64,000 bases of DNA from Rhodococcus sp. Leaf278 (lineage in GTDB: Bacteria; Actinomycetota; Actinomycetes; Mycobacteriales; Mycobacteriaceae): contig NZ_LMRR01000044.1 of NCBI RefSeq assembly GCF_001426085.1, positions 124,001 to 188,000 of the forward strand, read 5' to 3'. The notes below the pieces were generated by a model. It was not told where the DNA came from. It worked only from the letters and a program-made list of their open reading frames with translations, and made no database searches. The position numbers were made by a program, and so were the translations under genes. Numbering within the stretch: position 1 is the stretch's first letter; every line of letters starts with the position of its first letter. Positions 24,636 through 33,160 of the stretch are shown piece by piece.

Positions 24636-26807
24636 CTACCCCGATCCGAGAGCCGAAACAGGCACTCTGCGACTGTATATCCCGGTTTTCGGGGCGCAAC
24701 CGATCCGCAACACCAGCGCCACCGATTCGATATCGGTGATGTCGAGGAGCGCGCGGAACCTCGAGTTCAACTCCTGCAACGCTTCTCCGCGGTGCATCGA
24801 CAGCTCTCGATGTTCTTCCGGAGTGCGTGCATACAGGAACGCGGGAGAAACCGGCTGTACGGCCAGGCCGCGCAAATGCGCAGTTACCCAGACGTTCTCC
24901 GTTGCAAATCCTCCTCGGATGTAATGGTGTGCAGTCGATCCGGGTACGACGATCACCGCCAATGCCGAACTCGACAGCACCCGATCACGCATATCGGACC
25001 CCAACGCCGCGCCGGCGTCCCAGGCATCGACGAGCGCCATGACGTCCGGCCGCTTGACTATCTCGAGCTTGGACAGATCCGCATCGTCGATCCCGAGGCT
25101 CGATACGTCGATGCCTCGATTCGGGTCCGAATCTCCCGGCCACCTCAGCTCGGAGAACATATCTTCGTGCAAATGCGTTGTGAGATAACGAATTCGGTCC
25201 GCATCGGCGAGGACGTCCGCAGCCGCAGAAATGGAATCGCGTGCCGTCAGCAACACGGCTCGCCCACCTTCCGCCGCGGCCGCAGCAACGAGGTCTGCTG
25301 CGACACCTGCGTCGAGAGGCTCGGCGGTGCCCAACTCCCGATTGGTGCAGCGCCCGACAACGCCGTCGAGGAGGCGTCGGTCGGTGATCGGTTCGGGGGC
25401 ATGGTCACCCAACGAGATCTCGACTCCGTGGTCGGTGATGCGCTCGCCGAGAAATCTGCCCTGGGCGGCGGCGGCCACGCGAGCATTGAACGCCGCGGCA
25501 CCCACTGCCACGTAGCTGCCGCGGAAAGCGATGTCGAGTGTCGAGGTGCGGGAACGGTCGACGGCTATGGCCACCGTGCGTCCGTCGGTCGACAGCGTCC
25601 ACGGCTGACTGTTGCCGCCGGACGGTGCGCGTCGGGCAGCGTCGAGAACGGCCTCGTCGGGATCGGAGACAGTGGGATCGAAGACAGTGGGATCGGAGAC
25701 AGTGGGATCGGAGACGGTGGTATCGAAGGAACTGGGCAGCGAACCGCCTGCATCATCGGCCGAGGAGATGTCGTCCGCCCGAGTCGGACGCGGAGACTCG
25801 AGCGCATCCAGATGGGTGTCGAGGTCGATTCGGATTCGCCCGGACGGCAGGTGGCCTCCGGTGCCGAAGCGTCGAACAGCGGCCGCGACGGTGGCGCCAC
25901 CGAGCTGGACGTCGCCGCCCAGCTGCGGCCACGTCTCGATCGTCTCGCTCACCTCCACCATCGAGGCGGCCATGCGCGGCGAGAGCAAAGCGGCGTCCAA
26001 CTGGTCGAGCACTATCGGAATCTTGTCGCGCGTGCCCAGGCCTCGGAGGCTCGTCGAGTCGATCTGTCCGAGTACGCCGTGGAACACCGGGCGCTCGGGT
26101 TCGAGGTCGAAGCGTTCGACGTCGAGCAACCCACGGTCGGACGTCTCCATCAACACCGGGATACCTCGTGATCTGGCTGCTTCGCGAGCGAGGACCTTGA
26201 CATCGAGGGAGTCGCATTCCTCGACGAGCAGGTCCAGTCCGTCGAAGAACCCGTCGATCGTGTTCTCCGTGATTCCGTCCTCGACTATTTCGATGCGCAG
26301 ATACGGATCGATTTCTGCAATGCGTCTCGCGGCGACGACCGCTTTGTTGACACCGAGATCGAGGATGGATGCCGGAATTCTGTTGAGATTGGAGAGCTCG
26401 ATGTCGTCGAAATCTGCGAGGCGCAGGGTTCCGCAGATTCCTTCGAGCGCCAACGTGTGGGCAATCGCATGACCGACGCTGAGGCCGATGATTCCGATGG
26501 TGAGATCTCCCAATGAATCCTGTTCGGAACGGGTTATCTTGTTCCTGTTTCGGTCGAGTCTGAGGTGTCGAAATGCTGTGGGTCCGAGGACAGCGACCAC
26601 CGTTTTCCTCCACGGGTAGTACACCCACCGATCGTTCTCGTCGAGAATGCTCTGCTCAGGCCTGGGAAGGAGGGTGCGCAAGCCGTTTCTCTGCGTCTCG
26701 CGCTCGTCGAGAAATGTCAGGCTCGTATTCCGTTCGAGTTCGGTCAGGGCGGCGCGCTGCGCGGCGTCCGTCTTGTCGAATATCACAGGCTGCCATACGT
26801 CGTTCAT
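24636..26807 (-). CDS. Rv1355c-family protein: ThiF/MoeB-like E1 domain fused to nitroreductase-like domain
   Basis: The 723 residues split into an N-terminal E1/ThiF-type adenylation domain (about 90-340; Rossmann loop IIGLSVGHAIAHTLALEG, then LADFDDIELSNLNR, the ATP-site block) and a C-terminal nitroreductase-like flavin domain (about 385-720; ARRAPSGGNSQPW opens it). The join is a low-complexity linker of repeated Thr-Val-Ser-Asp-Pro. The E1 domain lacks the CxxC zinc motifs of MoeB. The mycobacterial homologue was named MoeY, but a molybdopterin role is unproven. ATG 26807 overlaps the acyltransferase-like gene by 4 nt, so the two are coupled. It may activate and then reduce a substrate made by its partner. 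Confidence 0.85.
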   Translation of the reverse strand: MNDVWQPVIFDKTDAAQRAALTELERNTSLTFLDERETQRNGLRTLLPRPEQSILDENDRWVYYPWRKTVVAVLGPTAFRHLRLDRNRNKITRSEQDSLGDLTIGIIGLSVGHAIAHTLALEGICGTLRLADFDDIELSNLNRIPASILDLGVNKAVVAARRIAEIDPYLRIEIVEDGITENTIDGFFDGLDLLVEECDSLDVKVLAREAARSRGIPVLMETSDRGLLDVERFDLEPERPVFHGVLGQIDSTSLRGLGTRDKIPIVLDQLDAALLSPRMAASMVEVSETIETWPQLGGDVQLGGATVAAAVRRFGTGGHLPSGRIRIDLDTHLDALESPRPTRADDISSADDAGGSLPSSFDTTVSDPTVSDPTVFDPTVSDPDEAVLDAARRAPSGGNSQPWTLSTDGRTVAIAVDRSRTSTLDIAFRGSYVAVGAAAFNARVAAAAQGRFLGERITDHGVEISLGDHAPEPITDRRLLDGVVGRCTNRELGTAEPLDAGVAADLVAAAAAEGGRAVLLTARDSISAAADVLADADRIRYLTTHLHEDMFSELRWPGDSDPNRGIDVSSLGIDDADLSKLEIVKRPDVMALVDAWDAGAALGSDMRDRVLSSSALAVIVVPGSTAHHYIRGGFATENVWVTAHLRGLAVQPVSPAFLYARTPEEHRELSMHRGEALQELNSRFRALLDITDIESVALVLRIGCAPKTGIYSRRVPVSALGSG
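25661..25720. repeat. 15-bp tandem repeat (4 copies) inside the Rv1355c-family gene
   Basis: Four direct copies of a 15-bp unit (consensus GATCGGAGACAGTGG on the plus strand, at 25661, 25676, 25691 and 25706) encode the minus-strand linker repeat Thr-Val-Ser-Asp-Pro. Units differ at one or two positions. The repeat preserves frame, so copy number could vary between strains without disrupting the gene. Confidence 0.9.
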
Positions 26808-27517
26808 GATGCCACTGCTTCCGGGAGTTCGATGGACGGTCGACGGTGTGCGAGCAACGTGACGGTGTTGCGACGCATCCGTCGCCAGGTGGACAGTTCG
26901 GCGTCGTACGCGAGAGTTTGCCTGTCCCACCAGAACACCTCTGTTCGGTATCTCTCGTCGGGATAGGGGATCGGTTCGATCTGGGTGGCGATGATCGCGC
27001 CGGTGTCGAGCCATGCTTTGCGGACGTGGGAGGCCGCGGTGGCCAGTGCGTACCGCGCGCCGAGCAGCGCGGTGCTGTACGCGGGGGATTCCGCGATCAT
27101 TGCCGTGACGGCGCGGCCGTGGGGTGCGTCCCGCGCGACCCATGCCGATTTGAGTTCGACCACCCCCTGTGTGAGGCGCTCGTCGAGCATGGCGTGAACG
27201 CGGCGGCGGCCGGTCGGATACCCGTCGAATTCGACGAGGGCGTGTGATTGATCCACGGAGGAATACGGACCTTGCACCCGCACTCCTCCGACCATCGTTT
27301 CGGTGGTATCGAGTGCCGCGAAGAACATCGTGGTGGTGTTGCCGTCTCGAATGGTCGACATTTCGAGCGCCGAAGCAACACCGTGTCTCGTATAGCTTTC
27401 CTCTGCGCCGTCGAGGAATTGTTCCCACAACGCCGGATTCTCTCCGGGTGTCGCGGCAACGATGCGGCACAGAGATCGATCGTCTTGATACGACGGAACG
27501 TCGAATGGAATTGTCAT
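26804..27517 (-). CDS. GNAT/N-acyl amino acid synthase-like protein
   Basis: This 237-residue protein has the layout of GNAT-fold acyltransferases related to N-acyl-amino-acid or acyl-homoserine-lactone synthases. Visible are FFAALDTTETMVGGVRVQGPY (the central beta strands), VELKSAWVARDAPHGRAV (approximate acyl-donor binding region) and ALLGARYALATAASHVRKAW. No exact motif proves the acyl donor. ATG 27517 is the first gene of the operon, overlapping the Rv1355c-family gene by 4 nt (ATGA). Tight coupling implies that the two act on one substrate. It is divergent from dcd, 140 bp away. Confidence 0.65.
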   Translation of the reverse strand: MTIPFDVPSYQDDRSLCRIVAATPGENPALWEQFLDGAEESYTRHGVASALEMSTIRDGNTTTMFFAALDTTETMVGGVRVQGPYSSVDQSHALVEFDGYPTGRRRVHAMLDERLTQGVVELKSAWVARDAPHGRAVTAMIAESPAYSTALLGARYALATAASHVRKAWLDTGAIIATQIEPIPYPDERYRTEVFWWDRQTLAYDAELSTWRRMRRNTVTLLAHRRPSIELPEAVAS

Positions 27518-27657
27518 GTCTGTCTTTCCGATAGGAGTTGGCCGAATGCGAGTGGTGGTGCCGCTCGATTGTCCGGTCTTTCTTTTGCAGAGCTACGTGT
27601 CAGAATCGGGGCTCGGGTGTGTCGCGAGAGGCCGTCGTGGACCAGTAGCCTGCAGAG

Positions 27658-28236
27658 GTGCTGCTCTCCGACCGTGACATCCGTGCCGAAGTGACCCTGG
27701 GCAACCTGGCGATCGAACCGTTCGACCCGTCGATGGTTCAGCCGTCGAGCGTCGATGTACGGCTCGACAAGCTGTTTCGTGTGTTCAACAACACTCGGTA
27801 CACGCACATCGATCCGGCGTTGCAGCAGGACGAATTGACGACTCTGGTCGAGCCCGCGGCCGGCGAACCCTTCGTTCTGCATCCGGGCGAATTCGTTCTC
27901 GGCTCCACTCTGGAACTGACGACGCTGCCGGACTATCTGGCCGGTCGACTCGAAGGCAAGAGCTCACTCGGACGGCTCGGTCTGCTCACCCACTCGACGG
28001 CGGGGTTCATCGATCCGGGCTTCAGCGGCCACATCACGTTGGAGTTGTCCAACGTCGCAAACCTCCCGATCACGCTGTGGCCGGGAATGAAGATCGGGCA
28101 GTTGTGCCTCTTCCGGTTGTCGTCGCCGGCCGAGAACCCCTATGGAAGCGACGCCGTCGGGTCGAAGTACCAGGGCCAGCGCGGCCCCACCCCGTCCAAG
28201 GCGTACCTCAACTTCAATCAGTCGCGCATCGACTAA
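27658..28236 (+). CDS. dcd: dCTP deaminase (probably bifunctional, dUMP-forming)
   Basis: The 192 residues cover the whole trimeric dUTPase-fold enzyme. VQPSSVDVRLDKLFRVF is the conserved N-terminal strand, EGKSSLGRLGLLTHSTAGF contains the nucleotide-binding and catalytic region, and IDPGFSGHITLELSN carries the catalytic Glu. The C-terminal YQGQRGPTPS closes over the substrate. The enzyme converts dCTP to dUTP, and in the mycobacterial relatives directly to dUMP, supplying thymidylate synthesis. Start is GTG 27658. A short inverted repeat lies just after the stop. Confidence 0.95.
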   Translation: MLLSDRDIRAEVTLGNLAIEPFDPSMVQPSSVDVRLDKLFRVFNNTRYTHIDPALQQDELTTLVEPAAGEPFVLHPGEFVLGSTLELTTLPDYLAGRLEGKSSLGRLGLLTHSTAGFIDPGFSGHITLELSNVANLPITLWPGMKIGQLCLFRLSSPAENPYGSDAVGSKYQGQRGPTPSKAYLNFNQSRID

Positions 28237-28246
28237 CCACCAGGTT

Positions 28247-28266
28247 TGTTTCGCGGCCACGAAACA
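28247..28266. promoter_or_regulatory. Inverted repeat upstream of the first Hsp70-like gene
   Basis: TGTTTCG (28247-28253) and CGAAACA (28260-28266) form a perfect 7-bp inverted repeat with a 6-bp spacer, between dcd and the first Hsp70-like gene and 24 bp before its putative -10 element. It could be an operator or a weak terminator of dcd. The stem is short and has no T-run, which favours an operator. Confidence 0.35.
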
Positions 28267-28289
28267 TGACGAATGGCCGGTTGTAGCGG

Positions 28290-28295
28290 TACTCT
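28290..28295 (+). promoter_or_regulatory. Putative -10 element of the first Hsp70-like gene
   Basis: TACTCT lies 49 bp before GTG 28339 and is preceded by CCGGTTGTAGCGG. The same arrangement (CGTT or GGTT, 7-9 bases, TACTCT or TACTAT) occurs 38-40 bp before the two paralogs. Confidence 0.4.
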
Positions 28296-28338
28296 GGTGA
28301 CCGAACGTGGGTTGGGGCCTACCAGAGCGAGGTTTCTT

Positions 28339-29934
28339 GTGTCCGCGGTTGACGGTGCGTCTGTACTCGGTGCATCACTTGGTTCGAGCGGTGTTCGTAG
28401 CGTGATCAGCAACAACGCTCGCCCTGGTTCCGTTCTGGAAGTACACGAGCCGGTGGCGTCACAGCCTGCACCCAACGGTCTTGCGCCCGATCCCTGGGAC
28501 GCCGTCGTCGCCTCGGTGCACAATCTGGCCTCCGAGCATGCGTCCACAGACTTCTATCCGGTGCTCGCGCTTCGTGAGAGCGATCCCAGAACGGCCTTCG
28601 ACCAGGATTTCTCCGACGGCGTGGTGCTCGTCTCGGAGCTCGGTGCCCAGCTGGGTGCACTCCGCGAGACGGGTGTGCTGGCCGGGGAACGCTGCGTCGC
28701 GTTGTTCGACGTCGGTGCGTCCGGCACGTCGGTGTCCGTGGTGGATGTCCACAGCGGCCGGGTACTCGCCGCATCTCGCACCGATGAACTCGGTGGTGAT
28801 GCCTGCGACCGCGTCCTGTGCGATCACCTCATCGCCACCTTCGGAGCAGCCGAGGCGCTGACCGTCGAGGCCCGTCGACGGCTCGTCCACGACGTTCGAG
28901 TCGGCAAACACGAACTGTCGCTGTTGCGCAGCGTCTCGGTTCTCGGACCCTTCGTCGGCGGTCGCGCGACGCTGTGGCGTGGCACTCTCGACGAGCTCAT
29001 CGGCGACTCGGTGCACCGAGCCGTGTCGATGGCAGTCGATGTACTCGACGCCGTCGGTGCGCGGGGCATCCGCGTCGACGCCGTTGTCGCCGTGGGTGGT
29101 GGTGCCAACATGCAGATCGTTCGGCAGGTCCTGTTCGACGCGGTGTCGATACCGGTATTCGTACCCGAAGAGCCCGAACTGTTGGCGGCCCGCGGTGCCG
29201 CCGGAATTGCTCGGACAGTGGGCCTGCGGCCCGCGCCGAGGACGGACGAGCCACGCACCGATCGGGAGATGACTGCCGTTGCCCCTGTGGGTGCGGTGGT
29301 CTCCAAACGCCCGCGTCACAGCGATACCTCCTCCAAGCGGATGACCAGAGCCAACAAGTCTCGGCATCTCGGACGCGCGGTCGCCGCGCTCGTAGCGGTG
29401 TGCGCGGCCGGTACCGTCGTTTCCGCTGCAGCGCGCACCGGCACCGAGGATCCGGCTCCGGCCGTCGGCAGCTCGCAGGATTCCTCGCAGACCGCCCGCT
29501 CCCGGTCGGTGGTGCCTGCATCGGCCGGTTCGCCTGCAGATCAGTCGTCTGTGCCGCTCGCGACCACGACGGCGGAGATCGCTCCGTCCACGGACGGCTC
29601 GTCCCCGGTGTCCACTGCCACGACGTCGGTTCCGGCCGCAACCACGACGCCCGATGCGGCCGCGACGCCCGATCCGGCTCGTGCAACCGCGCCGCGGCGG
29701 ACATCGGCCCCGACCGATGCGTCCTCCGACAACGACGAGTCGACGGCTCCCAGGCCCACTTCGGAGCAGCCCACGCAGGCTCCGACTACGACGGTTGCAC
29801 CGCCCACCACGACACGGCCCCCGGCCACCACCACGACGCCGCGCCCGACGACGACAACCCAACCGCCGACGACCACCCGCACGACCAGGACGTTCGGTCT
29901 TCCGTTCCCGACGCTGGATATGCCGCGAGGCTGA
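28339..29934 (+). CDS. Hsp70/actin-like ATPase-fold membrane protein with Pro/Thr-rich tail
   Basis: From GTG 28339 (GAGG 6 bases upstream) the protein has 531 residues. Residues 1-300 form an Hsp70/actin-like fold. LFDVGASGTSVSVVDV corresponds to the phosphate-2 loop and VVAVGGGANMQIVRQVLF to the adenosine loop of Hsp70. The N-terminal phosphate-1 motif is degenerate (GASLGSSGVRSV). One transmembrane helix (about 344-365) is followed by about 165 residues of Ser/Thr/Pro/Ala ending in tracts of PTTT and a hydrophobic terminus. The ATPase part is thus cytoplasmic and the tail extracytoplasmic. It is a clear paralog of the gene at 33161 and more distantly of 31527. The function is unknown. Confidence 0.8.
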   Translation: MSAVDGASVLGASLGSSGVRSVISNNARPGSVLEVHEPVASQPAPNGLAPDPWDAVVASVHNLASEHASTDFYPVLALRESDPRTAFDQDFSDGVVLVSELGAQLGALRETGVLAGERCVALFDVGASGTSVSVVDVHSGRVLAASRTDELGGDACDRVLCDHLIATFGAAEALTVEARRRLVHDVRVGKHELSLLRSVSVLGPFVGGRATLWRGTLDELIGDSVHRAVSMAVDVLDAVGARGIRVDAVVAVGGGANMQIVRQVLFDAVSIPVFVPEEPELLAARGAAGIARTVGLRPAPRTDEPRTDREMTAVAPVGAVVSKRPRHSDTSSKRMTRANKSRHLGRAVAALVAVCAAGTVVSAAARTGTEDPAPAVGSSQDSSQTARSRSVVPASAGSPADQSSVPLATTTAEIAPSTDGSSPVSTATTSVPAATTTPDAAATPDPARATAPRRTSAPTDASSDNDESTAPRPTSEQPTQAPTTTVAPPTTTRPPATTTTPRPTTTTQPPTTTRTTRTFGLPFPTLDMPRG

Positions 29935-29988
29935 TGGGTCTGCGACTTCCGCCGCCGTCGCCCCATGTGCTCGAGGCAGGATGGTCGT

Positions 29989-31431
29989 ATGGAGTCGATT
30001 CAGATCGAGCGCGAAGACAAATTCGACGTCGATGCACACTTCGAAATGCCCAGTCTCGCTTCGCTGGTGCCCACCGGCGGGGTGTTGGCGTCGAGCGAGA
30101 CCGATCTGATCAGCGAGTACTTCGATACCGTCGGGCACGATCTGTTGCGGCGGGGAATCACGTTGCGGCGGCGTACCGGCGATTCCGACAACGGCTGGCA
30201 TGCGAAGGTGCCGGCCGAGAAGGCGCGAACGGAAATTCGCCTTCCTCTCGGCAGCGGTGCCGACGACGCGGTTCCGGACGAGCTGGCCGACGTTCTGCGC
30301 GGTGCCGTGATGGGTGGGAAGTTGTCCGCGGTCGCGACCCTGACGACGCGCCGAACCGTGCATTCGGTGTCCGACGCCGACGGGGCTGTGATTGCGGAGG
30401 TCGCCGACGACGAGGTGTCGGTGGTCTTGATCGGCGGTGCGACGGGGCCGCGGTGGCGGGAGGTCGAGGTCGAACTCGGCCCCGCCGGCTCCGAGTCGTT
30501 TCTGAAGAAGGCCGGAAAGCTGTTGCGCGGTGCCGGCGCTCGCCCGTCGGCGCACCCGTCGAAGTTGGATCGGGCGCTCTCCGTGGTGCGCGAGGTGCCG
30601 GCCGATGCCGGAGTTCGGTTGTTGACGGAGTACCTCGACGAGCAGGTGCAGGCAATTGTCGCGGGCGATGTGTATCTACGCCGGGGGTTGGATCCGATTC
30701 ATTCCACCCGGGTGGCCATCAGGCGGTACCGCAGCACTCTTCGAGTGTTCGCGAGCGTGTTCGAGGATGAGCCCGCGGCTCGACTCGAGACCGAACTATC
30801 CTGGTACGCAAGCCTTTTGGGTGAGGTTCGAGACCGTCAGGTGCAGCGCGCGCGGTTCTCGGCTGCGCTGCGAGAACTGCCGTCCGAGTGGGTGCTGGGG
30901 CCGGTGGCCTCGCGTATCGAGAACGATCTGCTGGCCGAGCAGATTCGGCACCGCGACATCGCGATGACCGAGCTCGACGGCGACCGCTACCGCGCGCTGC
31001 TGACGCAGTTGTCGGCATGGTCGAGGGGGCTGCCGATCGACGGAGAGGTCAACGATCGCCTGCTGGTCAAGCTTGCACGCAAGGCTGGGAAGAAGGCGAT
31101 CGATCGAACGCAGAGTGCGGTGCGCGGCACCGACGACGAGGCGTTGCATCGCGCTCGCAAGGCGTCGAAGCGTGCCCGGTACGCCGCCGAGCTGGTCGCA
31201 CCGGTGGTGGACAAGAAGGTCTCGAAGGCAAACATCAAGCGCTTCAAAACGATTCAGGAAGTGCTCGGCGAGCATCAGGATGCGGTGATCGCGGCGGGCA
31301 TTCTGCGGACGCTGGGTGCGCGAGCGGGAACGACGGCAGGGGAGAACGGTTTCACGTTCGGTCTGCTCTTCGAGCGCGAGCGCCACGCGGCAGAATCGGC
31401 CCGAGAGGAAGCCGGCAAGCTGGAGTTCTGA
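29989..31431 (+). CDS. CYTH and CHAD domain protein (polyphosphate-associated)
   Basis: This 480-residue protein has an N-terminal CYTH tunnel domain (about 1-190) whose signature ExExK appears as EREDKF at the start. A helical CHAD domain follows (about 205-475), with conserved His residues in HSTRVAIRRYRSTLRVF and HRARKASKRARYAAEL. CYTH domains bind or hydrolyse triphosphates such as inorganic triphosphate or thiamine triphosphate; CHAD domains bind polyphosphate and locate to granules. ATG 29989 has AGGA about 8 bases upstream. It lies 54 bp after the Hsp70-like gene and 95 bp before the next paralog, so may belong to the same functional group. Confidence 0.92.
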   Translation: MESIQIEREDKFDVDAHFEMPSLASLVPTGGVLASSETDLISEYFDTVGHDLLRRGITLRRRTGDSDNGWHAKVPAEKARTEIRLPLGSGADDAVPDELADVLRGAVMGGKLSAVATLTTRRTVHSVSDADGAVIAEVADDEVSVVLIGGATGPRWREVEVELGPAGSESFLKKAGKLLRGAGARPSAHPSKLDRALSVVREVPADAGVRLLTEYLDEQVQAIVAGDVYLRRGLDPIHSTRVAIRRYRSTLRVFASVFEDEPAARLETELSWYASLLGEVRDRQVQRARFSAALRELPSEWVLGPVASRIENDLLAEQIRHRDIAMTELDGDRYRALLTQLSAWSRGLPIDGEVNDRLLVKLARKAGKKAIDRTQSAVRGTDDEALHRARKASKRARYAAELVAPVVDKKVSKANIKRFKTIQEVLGEHQDAVIAAGILRTLGARAGTTAGENGFTFGLLFERERHAAESAREEAGKLEF

Positions 31432-31488
31432 TCGCCTGCCCTCGATCACCGAAAACAAGTTTTTTCCCCGTTTTCCGTTCCGAGGGGG

Positions 31489-31494
31489 TACTCT
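31489..31494 (+). promoter_or_regulatory. Putative -10 element of the second Hsp70-like gene
   Basis: TACTCT lies 38 bp before ATG 31527 and follows CCGTTCCGAGGGGG, matching the spacing and sequence seen before the other two paralogs. Confidence 0.4.
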
Positions 31495-31526
31495 CTGTCG
31501 GAATTGAGTTCAGGGGAGTCTCCACT

Positions 31527-32594
31527 ATGTCCATAGCGCTAGGCATACACGTCGGTGTCGAAGAAGTGTCGGCTGTGTTGGTCGAGGCCGATCTGCCCGA
31601 GCTCGGGCCGGTGTCCACCCGCGTCGTCTCGGTTGCATCGGCTCCCGGCGGTGTCGGTGACGCCGTCACCACCATGCTCGGAATCATGAGGGTGCAGGCG
31701 GCTCAGAACGATCTGCACATCGTGGGTTCGGCAGTGGTCTGCGACAGCATCGCCCTCTGCGGAATCGTTCGCGACGCCTTGGCTTCACACCGCGTTCGCG
31801 ACGTCGTTGTGGTGGATGCCGGAGATCCTCGGTTGGACGCCGAGGCTCCGATGGGGATCGCCGCAGCACTGTTCGGTGCCGCGACTGTCCCCGCAGCCCG
31901 GAGTGGCGAGGCGTCGGCCGACGGGCATGTGAGTGACGACGACGGCTGGAATTTCTCGGGTGGCGATCGGTCGGACACCCCGCGCGGTGCTCGCCTGACG
32001 ATGATCGGTCTGGGTGTCGCAGTTCTCGCGGCCCTCAGCGGTGCGACGGTCTGGGCTATGACCGCGAACGGACCGGAGCAGAGCCCGGCGGTGAGCACCG
32101 CCGACGCCGTCGTCGACCTGCCATCGTCGGTCACTGTGGTGGCCGATCCCACGGGTGCACCAACGAGTGCGCCGAGTGCTCCAACCGCTGATACGAAGAC
32201 CCTCGAGGCCTCCCAGTTCGGGCCGCTGGCGGTCGGGGAATGGAGCGAGCAACCATCGGCGAGTTTCGTTCCGACTCCGGTAGCCGAGGAGGCGTCGAGC
32301 ACCGGTGGTTCGGGCGGCGGGGGAAGGCCCGATCGAGTAGTCGTCGGTGGCGGCGACAACTCGGCCGATGTCCCCGACGGTGCACAGACGGGTGGCGGCC
32401 GAACTCCGACCGACAATCCGAAATCACAGCCCGAACCGCAGCCGCAGCCCGAACCGGAGCCGCAGCCGGAACCCGAGCCCGAACCCGAGTTGCCGGACAC
32501 GGACTCGCCCACCGAGGAAGTCCCGACGCAGACCGAGCCCACGTCCATCCCGGAGGAGCCTGCCGCAGACTCGACGGTGGCGTCGATCGAGTGA
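31527..32594 (+). CDS. Degenerate actin/Hsp70-like membrane protein with Pro/Glu-rich tail
   Basis: This 355-residue protein begins MSIALGIHVGVEEVSAVLVE, the first-lobe opening shared with the paralog at 33161 (TVLGVSVGSATARGVAVD). Only about 120 residues of ATPase-like fold remain: the phosphate-2 and adenosine loops are missing, so it is probably not an ATPase. A transmembrane helix follows (about 156-178), then about 170 residues rich in Pro, Glu, Gly and Ser, including a run of Pro-Glu-Pro-Gln repeats. GGGGAG precedes ATG 31527 by 8 bases. Similar one-lobe proteins occur in mycobacteria without assigned function. Confidence 0.75.
   Translation: MSIALGIHVGVEEVSAVLVEADLPELGPVSTRVVSVASAPGGVGDAVTTMLGIMRVQAAQNDLHIVGSAVVCDSIALCGIVRDALASHRVRDVVVVDAGDPRLDAEAPMGIAAALFGAATVPAARSGEASADGHVSDDDGWNFSGGDRSDTPRGARLTMIGLGVAVLAALSGATVWAMTANGPEQSPAVSTADAVVDLPSSVTVVADPTGAPTSAPSAPTADTKTLEASQFGPLAVGEWSEQPSASFVPTPVAEEASSTGGSGGGGRPDRVVVGGGDNSADVPDGAQTGGGRTPTDNPKSQPEPQPQPEPEPQPEPEPEPELPDTDSPTEEVPTQTEPTSIPEEPAADSTVASIE
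32430..32489 (+). repeat. Pro-Glu/Pro-Gln codon repeat in the second Hsp70-like gene
   Basis: About 60 bases encode 20 residues alternating proline with glutamate or glutamine, in the predicted extracytoplasmic tail. Such tracts form extended, wall-spanning spacers. Confidence 0.8.
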
Positions 32595-32743
32595 TCCGAC
32601 GGCGCGGTTCCATTGCGAGCGAGCGGGTTTGATTCTCGGACAAGTCGGCTTCATGACGGGTGTGTGAATTCCTTTTGGACACCTGAACTTCTGCTCGAGC
32701 GTCGCTACCATCGGGTGATCGACCAGTAGACGGTGAGTATCCG

Positions 32744-33031
32744 ATGACCGACAATCCCGCATCAGACGTGGTGACCCGCACGACGATCGACAGGGCAGTG
32801 GGTGTTCTCATCGCACTGCGTGGCTGTAGTCCCGACGATGCGTTCGCGGAGTTGGTGGCGCACAGCTTCCGTTTCGATGTGTCTCTGGTGCAGTCGGCCC
32901 GTTCCATCGTTGCCGCCGCTCGCGGGATGGACTCGGCCAACGGAGTCGCCGGCGCGGCCATGATGTCGGCTCGAGAAGACTGGGGACCTCTGCTGGCCGA
33001 CCGGCGCGATCCCTTCGATCATGTCGCCTGA
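32744..33031 (+). CDS. Stand-alone ANTAR-domain protein
   Basis: This 95-residue protein is little more than an ANTAR helical domain: TTIDRAVGVLIALRGCSPDD followed by AFAELVAHSFRFDVSLVQSARSIVAAA, with the aromatic and small residues expected for RNA-binding antiterminators. ANTAR domains bind paired hexaloop hairpins in leader RNA to block termination, usually under control of a sensor domain, which is absent here. It lies between the second and third Hsp70-like genes on the same strand. An input protein might act on it in trans. TACCAT lies 38 bp upstream. Confidence 0.8.
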   Translation: MTDNPASDVVTRTTIDRAVGVLIALRGCSPDDAFAELVAHSFRFDVSLVQSARSIVAAARGMDSANGVAGAAMMSAREDWGPLLADRRDPFDHVA

Positions 33032-33120
33032 CGCCTGTCGGCGAACCACCGGATCGCAGAAAACAAACTCGAAGTTCACATAGTTCGCCGTTTTACTGTC
33101 CAGACGGCGGTTCGAGGGCT

Positions 33121-33126
33121 ACTATC
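33121..33126 (+). promoter_or_regulatory. Putative -10 element of the third Hsp70-like gene
   Basis: TACTAT lies 40 bp before ATG 33161 and follows GGTTCGAGGGC, as before the two paralogous genes. Confidence 0.4.
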
Positions 33127-33160
33127 AGCAGGTCGGAGTAGCTATTCGAGTCGAGGGAAC

